Origin: Ceratodon purpureus
Taxonomy: Eukaryota > Streptophyta > Bryopsida > Pseudoditrichales > Ditrichaceae
DNA length: 64,000 nucleotides
NCBI GenBank assembly: GCA_014871385.1
Contig: CM026426.1
Coordinates: 27,673,037-27,737,036 of the forward strand
Direction: 5' to 3'
The notes beneath the pieces are model-generated. The model made no database searches. It was not told the DNA's origin and worked only from the letters and a program-made list of their open reading frames with translations. Every line of letters begins with the position of its first letter. Within the stretch, counting starts at the first letter, position 1. The translations under genes were made by a program, and so were the position numbers. Shown here piece after piece: positions 50,284-60,169 of the stretch.

Positions 50284-50900
50284 TGTTAAAGGGAATTTTG
50301 ACTACTCCCTTGGAATAATTCTTGTTCCTACAAATTGATGAATGTCACGAAAAATTTGAGTACTAAGCCAACTTTAACTAATCCTAACTACTCTCTCCTA
50401 GACTGCACCAGAAAAATCCACTTCTGCCCTCTACAATAATCATTGCAAGGACCCCCTCATCAGTACTTGTTGAAACCCTAGCATTCAATGCATACCATCA
50501 TCATTAATGCAAAAGCTCTTCCCCTTAACATTAACTCCTTTAATATACAACCAATTCTTAGATCTACTAGTTTGACCTAGTATCTCAGACCTTAAACTCT
50601 AACCTCCTTTCTAACCTCCATAGCCTACAATTTCCAAAAACACCTCTGAGAGTGAGAGAGAGTGAGAGCCGCCACGGCCTCACTCCTCACTACCCCCTCC
50701 AAACCCTAGCTGCCTTCATTCATCCGTCTATTTATCATCCAGGTCAAAAGTTCATTCAACTGTCAAAACTTCATCCAAAATATAGTCACTGTAAACTAAA
50801 CAGTATCTTTCTGTTTTACCGCTCACCTTCGTTTATTGTTCCTACCCCCCTCCAGTTACTGTTCCTGCTCCTAGCTAAAGGGTAAAAAATCGTGTTATCT
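50284..50900 (-). repeat. Candidate 5' LTR (outer end uncertain)
   Basis: The inner border is CCTTTAACA on the minus strand. The outer border could not be fixed, since no intact second LTR exists for comparison. Only 25 bp of its 3' edge reappear, at 43484. Confidence 0.45.
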
Positions 50901-51788
50901 TTTTACAATTAAGCTCCATGCATTGAATGTGAGAACAATCGAGCCTCTTTGCTTCTTCTCACATTTGTCTTCAACCCGTGATGATGATACCATCTCCAAG
51001 CTACCGTTGCATTATAAGCCTACTTGATGAGATAGTTTTAGAGACTTTTGCGTACATAATCACAATTGGACCTAAGTTGGGATACATATGTTTGTACTTT
51101 ACAGAGATGTGTATCAAGATCCCTGAGAAACGTCCCCCTTGGGATTTTTGCAAACATCTCTATCATATATTTAATGCGGTCTACAAGTTGGATTAGTTTC
51201 AAGACACTTTTGTTGATGCCTTAAGCTTCAAGTTGAACAAAGTGAAGACAATCATGGAAAGTGGACTTGTTCACCATATTGCAATCTAGAATATAGAAGT
51301 CTTGTGTGACCTCTTTTCTAAAGTATTCAATCCAAAACGTGGTCTTATTTGGCTATATTGTCATCCCTGTAGATGGCATCATCATGATATACACGTAATA
51401 GGATATTTTTTTATCAACAGTTTGGCACTTTATATTCTCAACAAATTAGTCTAGTATAAGAAATAAGGTGAGATTTTGAAGCATCCAAACATATACAATC
51501 AACTCAATAACTATATTCTTCCTTGATCTATAACAAATTGGCTCTAGCTCCATCAAATCGGTTTGGGAATTTTGAGGTCTTGCCACATTGGCTACTTAAA
51601 GCCCTACTTTCCTTTGTGTCATGGGCTCGGTATCCAACCAACTATTGAATGTTCTAGGGATAATTGTCCTCCTTGCAAAGTCGCGGTTTTCCTATGTAAT
51701 CTTGGCATAAATGTTGTCCTTTGGATTTGACAGTTGCTTTTAGCTTCTTCCTCAAGTCGCAATTACTCTGTATAGTCATGGCCAAATA
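50901..51788. other. No gene recognised
   Basis: A 72-codon frame (50978-51196, ending DFCKHLYHIFNAVYKLD) is the only readable piece. It may continue the relic seen left of the Ty3 insertion at 43.2-43.47 kb. ATA at 51786-51788 is the left target duplication of the CACTA element. Confidence 0.4.
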
Positions 51789-53124
51789 CACTACAACAAA
51801 TCCAGCCCAATGTGACTAGTTGTAAACCGGCCTATGTGACCGCCTAGTCACATCAGTCATTAGCTTAGTCAAAACTCAGTCACAACAAGGTCCAGTCATG
51901 GACTAGTCACGGATTAGTCATGTACCCAGTCATTTTTTTGAGGACCTGGGTGGGAATGTCTTCGGGAACAAGTAATATGTTCCCCTGCGATGCTCCCATA
52001 CTCATGCATTGAGTGCTTACTATCTGCAGTCATACTCACGTAGTCATATGGTTTTGGTATTAGATTCTTCTATGACTTGGTGTTGTCATAGAGTTGGTTC
52101 GGGTGACAATGTGTAGTCATGTAGTCCTTAACTTGACTAATAGTAGTCCTATATTTCAATTAAATGATTTTGAAGTTATCTAAGTCATTGACTCAATTGG
52201 TGAGTGCTGTAAAATTGGAGTAGGTCTATAATCTTCACTTACATAATATTCAACTTCCCTAATCAGTAGTACCGTAGTTGCTCGCAAATATTTTAGGATG
52301 TCATTTTAGTAGTACTTGTAAATACAACTTCAAGAATTTGCACCTAATTGTAATGGGTTTGAAATTGAGAAGCTGAATTTCTATATAATCATGGTGTATA
52401 TTTTAGACTAAGCGATTTTTAAGCCACTTATAAGTTTCCTTCCAAAATTCATAACTAACTGATCAATAATTATCCAAAATTAATTATTCCAGTTAGTCAA
52501 ATTTTCTAAATATTTTGTACATCTTCTAAAATTTCATTCCCTTAATAACTCCCCACCAAGCTTGCGAATTTGAAATTTTAGCAATTCATGAGCCACATAC
52601 TATATTTACCAAGGTAGATGTAGCTAAAACCAACTAATTATGAGATTTCCCACTCATTTGAAGGTGTGTAAGTCGAGGTAGATTTTTCCTTGAAGATAAA
52701 ATAAGTTTAAGGAAGAATGCAACTTTAAATTTCATGTTTATTTCAGTCTTTAATTTACTATGAATATGAAATCCATTTTTTTATATACATTATGAAAAAC
52801 TAACTTGCAACCACTAATTTTTAGTAAATATGCTTATTATAATGCGTTGGCTGAAGTAGTAAACTCATAGTAAATTTACATTTTGTTTCTCTTCTCCTAG
52901 ACATCCCTTAATTTGATTTGTCTATGACTTTTGACATCCCTTAATTTGAACCAAACCAACCGAAGGGGGAATGAACGACTTGGCAATAAATTCGTCGGAG
53001 TCGTAAGCAAACCAACGAACTCCGATCTCAACTTACACTTCCAGCGCATCGCGGCATCTCTCTGTCTCCGCCGTCGCCACCGATCGCGCCGCCTTGCCAT
53101 CGCGGTTGGAGTGCCTTCTTCACC

Positions 53125-53627
53125 ATGGTATGCTGCCGTTTCCGCTCCTCTTCGTGGCGTCTCTTTCCGTGGAGTATTACGGAAGTTCGACTTCTCTATC
53201 GTTAGGGTTTGGGGTTTTGTCCGGGGTTCTCTGTCGATGCTCTGTGATGGGAGTTTTTGGCTTCAGCTCCAGGCGTTTTTGCTATGGTGCATGCCTGGTG
53301 GTTGTGTTCTTTTGGGTTTGACGGTGGGGTGGTGTGGGGTTGGGCAGTCAGCGTTGTTCAATTTTCAGTCATTCTTGACTGTGATGCTGCTCGTCATTTG
53401 CACTTGCACCTTTGTCAAGATCGAGGCTCCTAAGCTCATGGAGCAGAGAACCGGGTGAGTGAGTGAGTGAGTGATTGAATGGAGCGATGATTCAGTTTCT
53501 TGCTTTGTTGTCGTTTTTGTTCATGTCTCAAGTCGCTGAATTAGGGTTTGGTTGAATTTCATCTGTATGTTGATCATTGGTGTGCGTTGCAGGTTTCGAG
53601 GTTTTTTCAAGAAAGCAGCTCGCATTG
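53125..53627 (+). pseudogene. Captured Kish/TMEM167 gene fragment, exons 1-3
   Basis: Exon 1 ends with the ATG itself (53125-53127) before GTATGC. Exon 2 (53348-53454) starts after GGGCAG and reads SALFNFQSFLTVMLLVICTC and on to EQRTG. Exon 3 (53593-53627) follows a GTGAGT...TTGCAG intron and reads FRGFFKKAARI, ending at GTATGT. Kish is a ~70-residue, two-helix membrane protein of the early secretory pathway. Here only the first transmembrane helix and the loop remain; the last exon with the second helix is missing. Exon phases are consistent (107 and 35 nt) and there is no internal stop, so the capture looks recent and from genomic DNA, since introns are retained. GC-rich 5' DNA from about 52950 may be the gene's own 5' UTR and promoter. 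Confidence 0.88.
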
Positions 53628-53747
53628 GTATGTTTACTGCTTTGAGGTTATCTATCCTGCTAACAGAATAATTTTAATGTTTCGATATTGTACTCTGAGG
53701 TTTTTCTCCCGGTAACAGAATTGACATGCTTTTGTGATGTTTTGTAG

Positions 53748-53805
53748 ATCATAGCAGGTGTAGAGTACTGCCACCGGAACAAGGTTGTACATAGGGACTT
53801 GAAGG
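53748..53805 (+). pseudogene. Captured SnRK1-type kinase exon fragment
   Basis: After the acceptor TTTTGTAG the sequence reads IIAGVEYCHRNKVVHRDLK, the catalytic-loop segment (subdomain VIb, HRDLK) of AMPK/SnRK1 kinases, where GVEYCHR and VVHRDLK are characteristic. Homology stops after HRDLK, before the PEN that should follow. The piece is in the same orientation as the Kish exons. The Kish exon 3 donor would join it out of frame (one leftover base meets a phase-0 exon), so no sensible fusion protein results. Confidence 0.8.
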
Positions 53806-54401
53806 TTACGATTGAAAGGAATCCCATGGCCGGGACATGGAGTTCGGTGATGAGGGAGATCGTAGCATGAGGCAAGCCAGCATCGGAGGAAATTGTGTAT
53901 GAACTCTCTTCTTGACTGTGCCCATGTTATTCAGCTTGCGTTTGGTAGCATTCTAGTCTCCAGGAATTTGAACCTGACGATGATCAGCTCCACTAATCTT
54001 GTACGATGTAAGCATACGATAAGCGACAATATCTTACACATAAGCGTGGAAGCGCTGTCTGAAGATAGTCCAAATGTTCTTCAGCTATTCTTACATCAGC
54101 TTTCTCTTCATTTTCTAATTCACATTGCTCCCAATCCATACAAACCATGTGAGTAGTAATCTAGATCAACCCAGTTTCTGGCACTTCTTCATTGACATAA
54201 GATGCGGCAGAGTCCGTGTCCATCTCTCTTGCTTGAAGAGTTGATCCTAATCCTATGAATCATCCCTTCTATCTCAGTAATAGTCACTAACACATGGGTT
54301 TCTGATGCTTCTAGTCTTCTTCCTTGTGAAGTTAGAGCAGGCAAAATTCAATTGTGAACCCAAGTAATAGATGGATGGTTTTCATGCTGTTTTGAACGCA
54401 G

Positions 54402-54945
54402 GTGGTTGAATCAGCAATTGACTGAAGCTCAGTTAGGGAAGCTACCGGTGGGATCAGCTTCCTCCCGTTTCAACGCATTCACCCGACCCAATTCGAGTGG
54501 CCTTGCATATTCCTGCCTCACGTCCACCAACAGACCTGGGGAAGCAGCGACTCCCCTATCATCCAACAGTACAAATTCTGGATCTGCAGCATTCAAGAAC
54601 CAGTTTCCTATGTCGTCTCCTTACTTTTCATCCACAGGTACACCAATTGCAGGCATTCCTTCTCTTCAGATCAAGTCTCAGCTAGGTGGTTTGCAAAGTG
54701 GCTACACGACTACGAGCTTGGCTGGAAACCAGCGATCCATGTACGTACCAGTTACAAAGATTGCCGTAGAAGCAGCTCAAAAAATCCAGTACAAGTCTAA
54801 AGGGATGCCAGCCACTACGGCCATGGCAGGTTCTTACACGGGAAGTCAGACACCAATGGATGGAACCCCGCTGCTAAACACATGGGAGGATCCAACACTC
54901 TCTCCATTACTTCTGTTTTCAATTCCACATAAGGACTCCACATAG
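54402..54945 (+). pseudogene. Third captured fragment, Ser/Thr/Asn-rich, unidentified
   Basis: After the acceptor-like TTTGAACGCAG a 180-codon open frame reads WLNQQLTEAQLGKL and then a low-complexity Ser/Thr/Gly/Asn region (for example PLSSNSTNSGSAAFKNQF, GGLQSGYTTTSLAGNQRS), ending TAG at 54943-54945 inside the subterminal repeats. The open frame and the clean acceptor suggest a real exon of a host gene. I do not recognise the donor. Confidence 0.5.
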
Positions 54946-54949
54946 TCAT

Positions 54950-55611
54950 CAGATGATATAGATGAATATATGTGACTATGTGTAGTGAAGTATATATGAC
55001 TCTACAGAGTCGTATTATCTCAAGTCTATGTATGACGCAATACAGTGACAACCACATCACTACTTTGAAACTATTTCAGTATTTGTGACTATGGATAGTC
55101 ACCACATCAAATAAAAACTATTTCAGTATTTGTGACTATGGGTAGTCAATTAGATGTGACTCAAATGAGTCGTATTTTCTTCACTCAATGTATGACTCAA
55201 TTTAGTCACCATCACACTACTATACGTAGTGATAAAACCATTTATGTGTTGACTGATACATCACTATAATTAGTCATGCCAATCAAAAGATATTTTCGTA
55301 TTGGTGACTGTGTAGAGTCATATATTGTTGACTATACTTAGTCACCTATACGATATTGGTGACTAAGTATAGTCAACAATAGATGACTGTAGAGAGTCAT
55401 ATTTTCCCAAGTCCCAGAGCAGGTCCCTACTTGAGGTCCCAAAACACCATGGGAACGCAGTATCGAGAACAAAAAATGTCCGATGTGACCGCTAGTCAGA
55501 TTGTCCGGAGCGACTTACTCAAAATGACTGGAAACAGTATAAGTCACATTTTGGTTTATGCCCTATTCCAGTCATAAAACCCAGTCACATTGGGCTGGAT
55601 TTGTTGTAGTG
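54950..55611. repeat. CACTA 3' subterminal repeats with 25-bp hairpin
   Basis: TGACT and AGTCA occur about every 15-25 bp, often as small dyads such as GTGACTAT followed by ATAGTCAC near 55085-55102. The strongest is a perfect inverted repeat, arms 55322-55346 and 55358-55382 (25 bp each, 11-nt loop). The 5' side (51830-51930) carries the same motif in AGTCAC orientation. Confidence 0.85.
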
Positions 55612-55924
55612 ATAGTAGTCCAACGTAATCAAAAACCACAATTGGCCTCTCTGCCAAATGGAGAATACTTATCCATTATTGTAGCCAATGGATCCGCTTT
55701 ATAAGTCTTCTTACACTAGAATGACTACCATCATTTATTCGTCTTTTACAATTTGTAGTTTTAAGTGGCCATTGTGCAACCTCATTTTGATCTTTATGTC
55801 ATGACGTCTCATTGTAGCCTTCTTTAGAAGTAAAAGTGCCACCAAAGTTTAAATAGACAAAAAACTTAGTTTCTATGCATTGAAACGTGCCTGCCACTTG
55901 ACATTAAATAATTAATGAGGTTTA

Positions 55925-56222
55925 GAGGTTAATGAGTACGGTATAGTGATTGTGATGATATGGTATGGTAATGATATAGTGATGGTATGGCGTGGTAATG
56001 ATATGGTATGATGATGGTATGGCATGGTGATGGTATGGTGATGGTATAGTGATGGTATGGTGATGGTATGGTGATGGTATGGTGATGGTATGGTGATTGT
56101 AAGGTGATGGTATGGTGATGGTATGGTATGGTGATTGTATAGCATGGTGATGGTATGGTGATGGTATAGTGATGGTATAGCATGGTGATGGTAAGGAATG
56201 GTGATGGTATGGTATAGAATTG
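55925..56222. repeat. 11-bp minisatellite, GATGGTATGGT
   Basis: About 25 units of GATGGTATGGT and variants (GATGGTATAGT, ATGGT insertions) run almost 300 bp. The His/Tyr/Thr-rich antisense frames over it are translations of the repeat, not genes. Confidence 0.9.
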
Positions 56223-57338
56223 AATTGGGGATTTGTCTCATATTGTTTGAGTATGCATAGGAGTCGAGAAAGTATATATAATGAGAGTTGTGGGCGAAGA
56301 GATTTGAAAGGGTGTTTAGTTGACATGCTAATTCACCAACCCATACTAATTCACCAATTCACACTAATTCACTAATTCATTTTGCCTTAGTTTCATAAGT
56401 GCCATGTGGCGCCTCCACATGGGGTCCAGGTGGCACCCTTCACAAGGATCATTAATTAATTAGTGCTTAAGGTGTAAAATTACCCTATACACCTTAAATT
56501 CATAATACATATATCTTTACATAGATGTTACAATAACTTGGTTACCATACAGTCAAAAGCCTATTAATTTTCTAAGCAATCAAATAATCTTCAAAAAGAA
56601 GAAGAGTTCTTAAATAGTCTGAAAGATATATAATGAAATAATTGTCAGAAGAGGGACCTAATGAACTAAAAAAAAATTCTTAAAAATTAATTGAAATCAC
56701 TTTTGATATGAAATAAAAAATTTGAAAAGGTAAAAGATAGAAAATGAAGTTTTTGTTGAGAAATAAAATTAAGTATTAGAAATTAAAGAGTTAAAAATCA
56801 AAATTAAAAAAGTTAAATGAAGTGATAGATTCCTATGAAGCAACTTCATTTTAAGTTCTTATATTGTGATCTTTGATTAAAGGTTGTATTTGAATATAAT
56901 AAGGTATTAGATTTTAAAATTCTTATTTTGAGTACAAATCAATTGGAAGAATATCTCATAGAAATCTAGAGCACATGGCGTTAAAATTTCATATACATAT
57001 TGATCATTCTGTGTAAGCAATAAGTTTGTTATATTAATAGTATTTAGGCACATTGCCTTTGTCATTATATAATAAGCCTCTAAACCCTAGTCTTCAATTT
57101 ATTGATTCTATTAATTTAGGCATATAATGAAAAATCTAGCTACTTTCAAATTATGTGTTTGTTGATAATTATTGCTTTTTCAAGGTATTGTACCAAAAAT
57201 ATAGTTAATCATTTTTTGGACTTCAAAAAGGATAACATGATTTTTTCTTTTGTCCCTTTGATTATTTTAACAAGGATTCGTAATTTTTCATTTTGTAATC
57301 AACACATTTGCTTTGAAGTTTTTGCAAAGCCATGATGA
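56223..57338. other. AT-rich DNA without gene
   Basis: More than 1 kb with very high A+T and many stops in all frames. No element ends seen. Confidence 0.6.
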
Positions 57339-57339
57339 G

Positions 57340-58390
57340 TTTGTAATCTATCAAAGGTTGTTGGAGTTGCAAAGCTTGCAATATGACTCTACGAGACCTG
57401 TTAACAATCGGCTTGGAGGCTATTAGAATGGCGGTATGAGCAAAATTGATGCCTGCTACCTTTGCTTGGGCACTGATCATCAGATGCGCAACTGTCCATT
57501 ACGATTAAAGTTTTAGCAGTTATTGGCAGCTAAAAAAAAAGCTAGTAATACTATGGGTGTCGACAGTGTGGAATTGCAGGAGTGCGACGACCTCGAGGTA
57601 GCAACCATACTAACCTGAGCAGCTCGAGTGAGAGCTGGACTTCCGCTGGAGGACAAGGAAATGATGGAACCAAACCCCCAACAATCTAAAAGACAAGCTC
57701 ATTGGGAGAAGGAAGAGCGCCTTCGGAATGAGTTCATTGCCTTTACGGAGATTAATAGAGAAAACGAGCTGGCACGTCAAGCTGAAGAGGAGCTTTAGAG
57801 AGTCAACACAACCGACTCTAAGACCAATGCTCCTCAAGGACCGATTCTAGATGGCAATTGGGCCGGATTTCCTGAACCTGATTGCCTACAAGATGTTCCC
57901 AAGAGGGTCTTGAAAGCAGCTACTGAGGACCTGGCTTGGCCACAGCCATAAGCATTGGCTCTGACAGTCAGTTGACAAATTCTAAAGACACCAATCACGG
58001 TGTCCTTGGGAGAATTGCTGGAGGTAGCCTCCAATCTCACGGAGTATGCTAGTGCGAAAGTGTTCCCCAACACTAGAAGCCACTCAAAGACACCAGCCGA
58101 CTCTGCTCAGCACCTTGAGACCTCCCAGATTTTTCAACCAACTACAGAGCCAACTCTTATTCACATACAGACACGGAGTTCTAAAAGCCCGCAGATACAT
58201 TCTAGTCTTCTTGTCGACGCTGTAGATATTGATAGAGGTCTTTCGTTGATTTTTGTGCGGGTGGGCCACTTGACGCTGGAGAACGTATTGTTAGACTAGG
58301 ATGTACTTTTAGAGGCTCCGCTGTCAACTTGATCATAGAGGAGGAACAACTCAGACTAGGTCTCAAGGACCCGTCTCTAGGGGAAAGTTC
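57340..58390 (+). pseudogene. Ty3 gag-protease relic, plus strand
   Basis: A zinc knuckle CYLCLGTDHQMRNCP (CX2CX4HX4C) near 57445 is followed by a charged linker with QAHWEKEERLRNEFIAF. Near 58255-58370 a protease relic reads HLTLENVLLD, then IIEEEQLRLGLKDPS, matching the protease of the 43-50 kb element but lacking the intact DGGS. Several TAG stops sit where Gln fits and TGA stops where Arg fits. Capsid, RT and LTRs are absent. It is a different family member, in the opposite orientation to the larger element. Confidence 0.7.
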
Positions 58391-58396
58391 GTATGT

Positions 58397-58465
58397 GAGC
58401 GGAGAGCGTAGAGCGGAGAGCGGAGAGCGTAGAGCGGAGAGCGGAGAGCACAGAATGGAGAGCAC
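58397..58465. repeat. Heptamer repeat GGAGAGC/GTAGAGC
   Basis: Seven to eight 7-bp units (GGAGAGC with GTAGAGC variants) directly follow the protease relic. The unit is out of step with codons. Confidence 0.85.
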
Positions 58466-58641
58466 AAAATTGACAATTAGCAAAATTTTCAAAAGCAAAG
58501 TAGACCCTATAATCGTGGAAAGTTACTAAATAAGGCATGATTCTGTTACTTATTTTAGTAAAAGAGTATATTACCGTGGAATTCAAGGGTTTTCTATGGT
58601 AAGAATTTCTTAAGTTTGTTTACTGAGTTACAAATTAGGGC

Positions 58642-58891
58642 CAGGGTTTTCTATTCGGTCGTGACTTGGCCCTCTTGTGTCATAATGTCGGGACGTCACG
58701 ACGGTTTAGAGTCACGACCAGACGTCCCATTCGGTCTTTATTGTGACGGCCCAACTCCGAAATGCAACCTTTTCATTTATACTTTTTCATTTTTATATTA
58801 CAAAACCTATTATGACGTCGGATGACCCTCTTCGCGACCCATTCCGACGTCGCGACGTGATAGTCACGACCAGACAGGATAGAAAACCCTG
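58642..58891. mobile_element. 250-bp hAT MITE with 8-bp duplication
   Basis: The termini are CAGGGTTTTCTAT and its inverse; the inner part of the repeat, GTCGTGAC/GTCACGAC, is also shared. ATTAGGGC flanks it perfectly at 58634-58641 and 58892-58899. The left ~130 bp match 4667-4800, so the MITE is an internal-deletion derivative of the same hAT family. Several differences are CG in the 4.67-kb copy versus TG or CA here, consistent with cytosine deamination in the older copy. Confidence 0.92.
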
Positions 58892-59257
58892 ATTAGGGCT
58901 GATTGCATGATGATGTCATGCATACAATCCTTTAGATTTGGTCCCTTATTGGATGTAGATACGACTATTCTTGCATGATGTTTTAAAAACACAGCGGTTT
59001 AGATTGAATAGATAATGTAGATAATTATAAGGAAAAAAAAACTCGAAACAAGCAAGAAGAAATGGTCTTAATACTTCGTGGAATATTTCACACTTTGTGT
59101 ACAATAATGGACTTGCTGAAACCAAGATGTATACCAAGTCATACTGCATGTCTTGGTCGAAGAATTCTCCGTCTTTAGATAAGGCCATTCCTAGCTTAAG
59201 TGTCAAGAAACGATCTATATAAACCTTGGCAGACGTCCTTGAAGTTGTATTAGCTCA

Positions 59258-59818
59258 ATGGTTTCCGTAGAACTTAAGCTTGTACTTGCTAGGGAGTTGT
59301 TTGAAGGTATGGGCGATTCATTTGAGGTCGTTGCCTGCAAAACGATTTTACAGGATTTGCTTAAGCGGATGGCGGATGGGCCTAACCCGTGGGATCATAT
59401 AGGTAGTAGTGCAACGCAGGGTTGGACTCCTCCGACGGTAATCACGTTTGAAGACGTCGAGAACGCTCGTGCTGTGTCGAAGAGGTGGAACCGTGAGATT
59501 GACTGCAGTCCTGAATACGCATGCCTTTGGCTAGCGAGGTGGGATTACTTTTCGTACGAGGGTCGGCATTGGAGTCCGAAGGACGAATACGAAGTTAATC
59601 GGTTCAACATCAACTGGAGTGTTTTTAGGAGTTCTTGGAAACTTGCAACTCCAATTTACAACGAGAGGTTAGAGACAGCGTCCCTTGGAGAACTTAGTTG
59701 CGTTGAGGTAGATCAGTTGAGGACATTGCTATGGGCCAATGGGAATGAGGTCTTGGATGTGCCCGGAAGGAGAGAAAATTTCTCCGAGAGATGGTATCTG
59801 GATCTCTCCCAAGAATAG
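59258..59818 (+). CDS. Intact 186-residue F-box-like protein
   Basis: A single uninterrupted frame starts MVSVELKLVLARELFEG and ends at TAG. The centre reads VITFEDVENARAVSKRWNRE then SPEYACLWLARWDYFSYEG, resembling the second half of an F-box (helices with conserved Trp after VSKxW). A Trp-rich C-terminal part follows. The N-terminal helical segment has no match I know. No intron signals are needed. Composition is balanced and, unlike everything around it, the frame is undamaged, so it may be functional or very young. It lies 0.35 kb from the plus-strand end of the ParB/methylase-like gene's 3' flank, facing it. The F-box assignment is tentative. Confidence 0.5.
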   Translation: MVSVELKLVLARELFEGMGDSFEVVACKTILQDLLKRMADGPNPWDHIGSSATQGWTPPTVITFEDVENARAVSKRWNREIDCSPEYACLWLARWDYFSYEGRHWSPKDEYEVNRFNINWSVFRSSWKLATPIYNERLETASLGELSCVEVDQLRTLLWANGNEVLDVPGRRENFSERWYLDLSQE

Positions 59819-60169
59819 GTAACATGGCTATGGAAATGTGAGATTTTGTTCATTGATAAAGGAAAAAATTAGAGTACTCTATATATTTTGAGCATTTTAG
59901 TTGTTCATCTTAGTATTGTCTAGTGTTCTGAACAGAATTTGCAGACTAAAATAACTTCATCACTGAAGTGGTTTTCCCTTCAAGCATATGAGAATTGAGA
60001 GCTAAAAAGACTTGCAATTGTAGACCTTTACATACACAAATATAAACTGGAAATGAGAATCATGAATACTTTAAGTGGTTTGCAATAGAGTAGACGATGG
60101 AGTATGTAATCAACTTCATTGAAATCAAATCAAATCAAATGAAAACAATGATAGACCGAGGCCTCTTTC

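Larger units (their letters stand above)
43478..50900 (-). mobile_element. Rearranged Ty3-type LTR retrotransposon
   Basis: On the minus strand the order is LTR-like DNA (from 50284), a PBS-like TGGCGACCATGC (50271-50282), gag, aspartic protease, reverse transcriptase and RNase H. No integrase is found. In its place lies a second copy of the gag N-terminal segment (43503-43850). Near the low end, GGGAGTTTTGACTACTCCC (43484-43502) matches the LTR border at 50291-50309, so an LTR edge has been joined directly to gag DNA by deletion or template switching. Premature stops are mostly TAG where Gln would fit. Confidence 0.82.
51789..55611. mobile_element. Complete non-autonomous CACTA (EnSpm) element with captured genes
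   Basis: The termini start CACTACAACAAATCC. The 29 bp at 51789-51817 are a perfect inverted match to 55583-55611. ATA flanks both ends (51786-51788 and 55612-55614), the 3-bp duplication expected for CACTA elements. Several hundred bases inside each end are packed with TGACT/AGTCA motifs, typical of the subterminal binding sites of CACTA transposase. No transposase is encoded. The 3.8-kb body carries exons of a Kish/TMEM167 gene, a SnRK1-type kinase exon and a further spliced-looking fragment, so this is a Pack-type element mobilised in trans. Confidence 0.93.

Noticed and set aside
55912..56326. Overlapping antisense ORFs of 84-134 codons
   Set aside because: They are translations of the 11-bp minisatellite (His/Thr/Ile/Pro/Tyr repeats).
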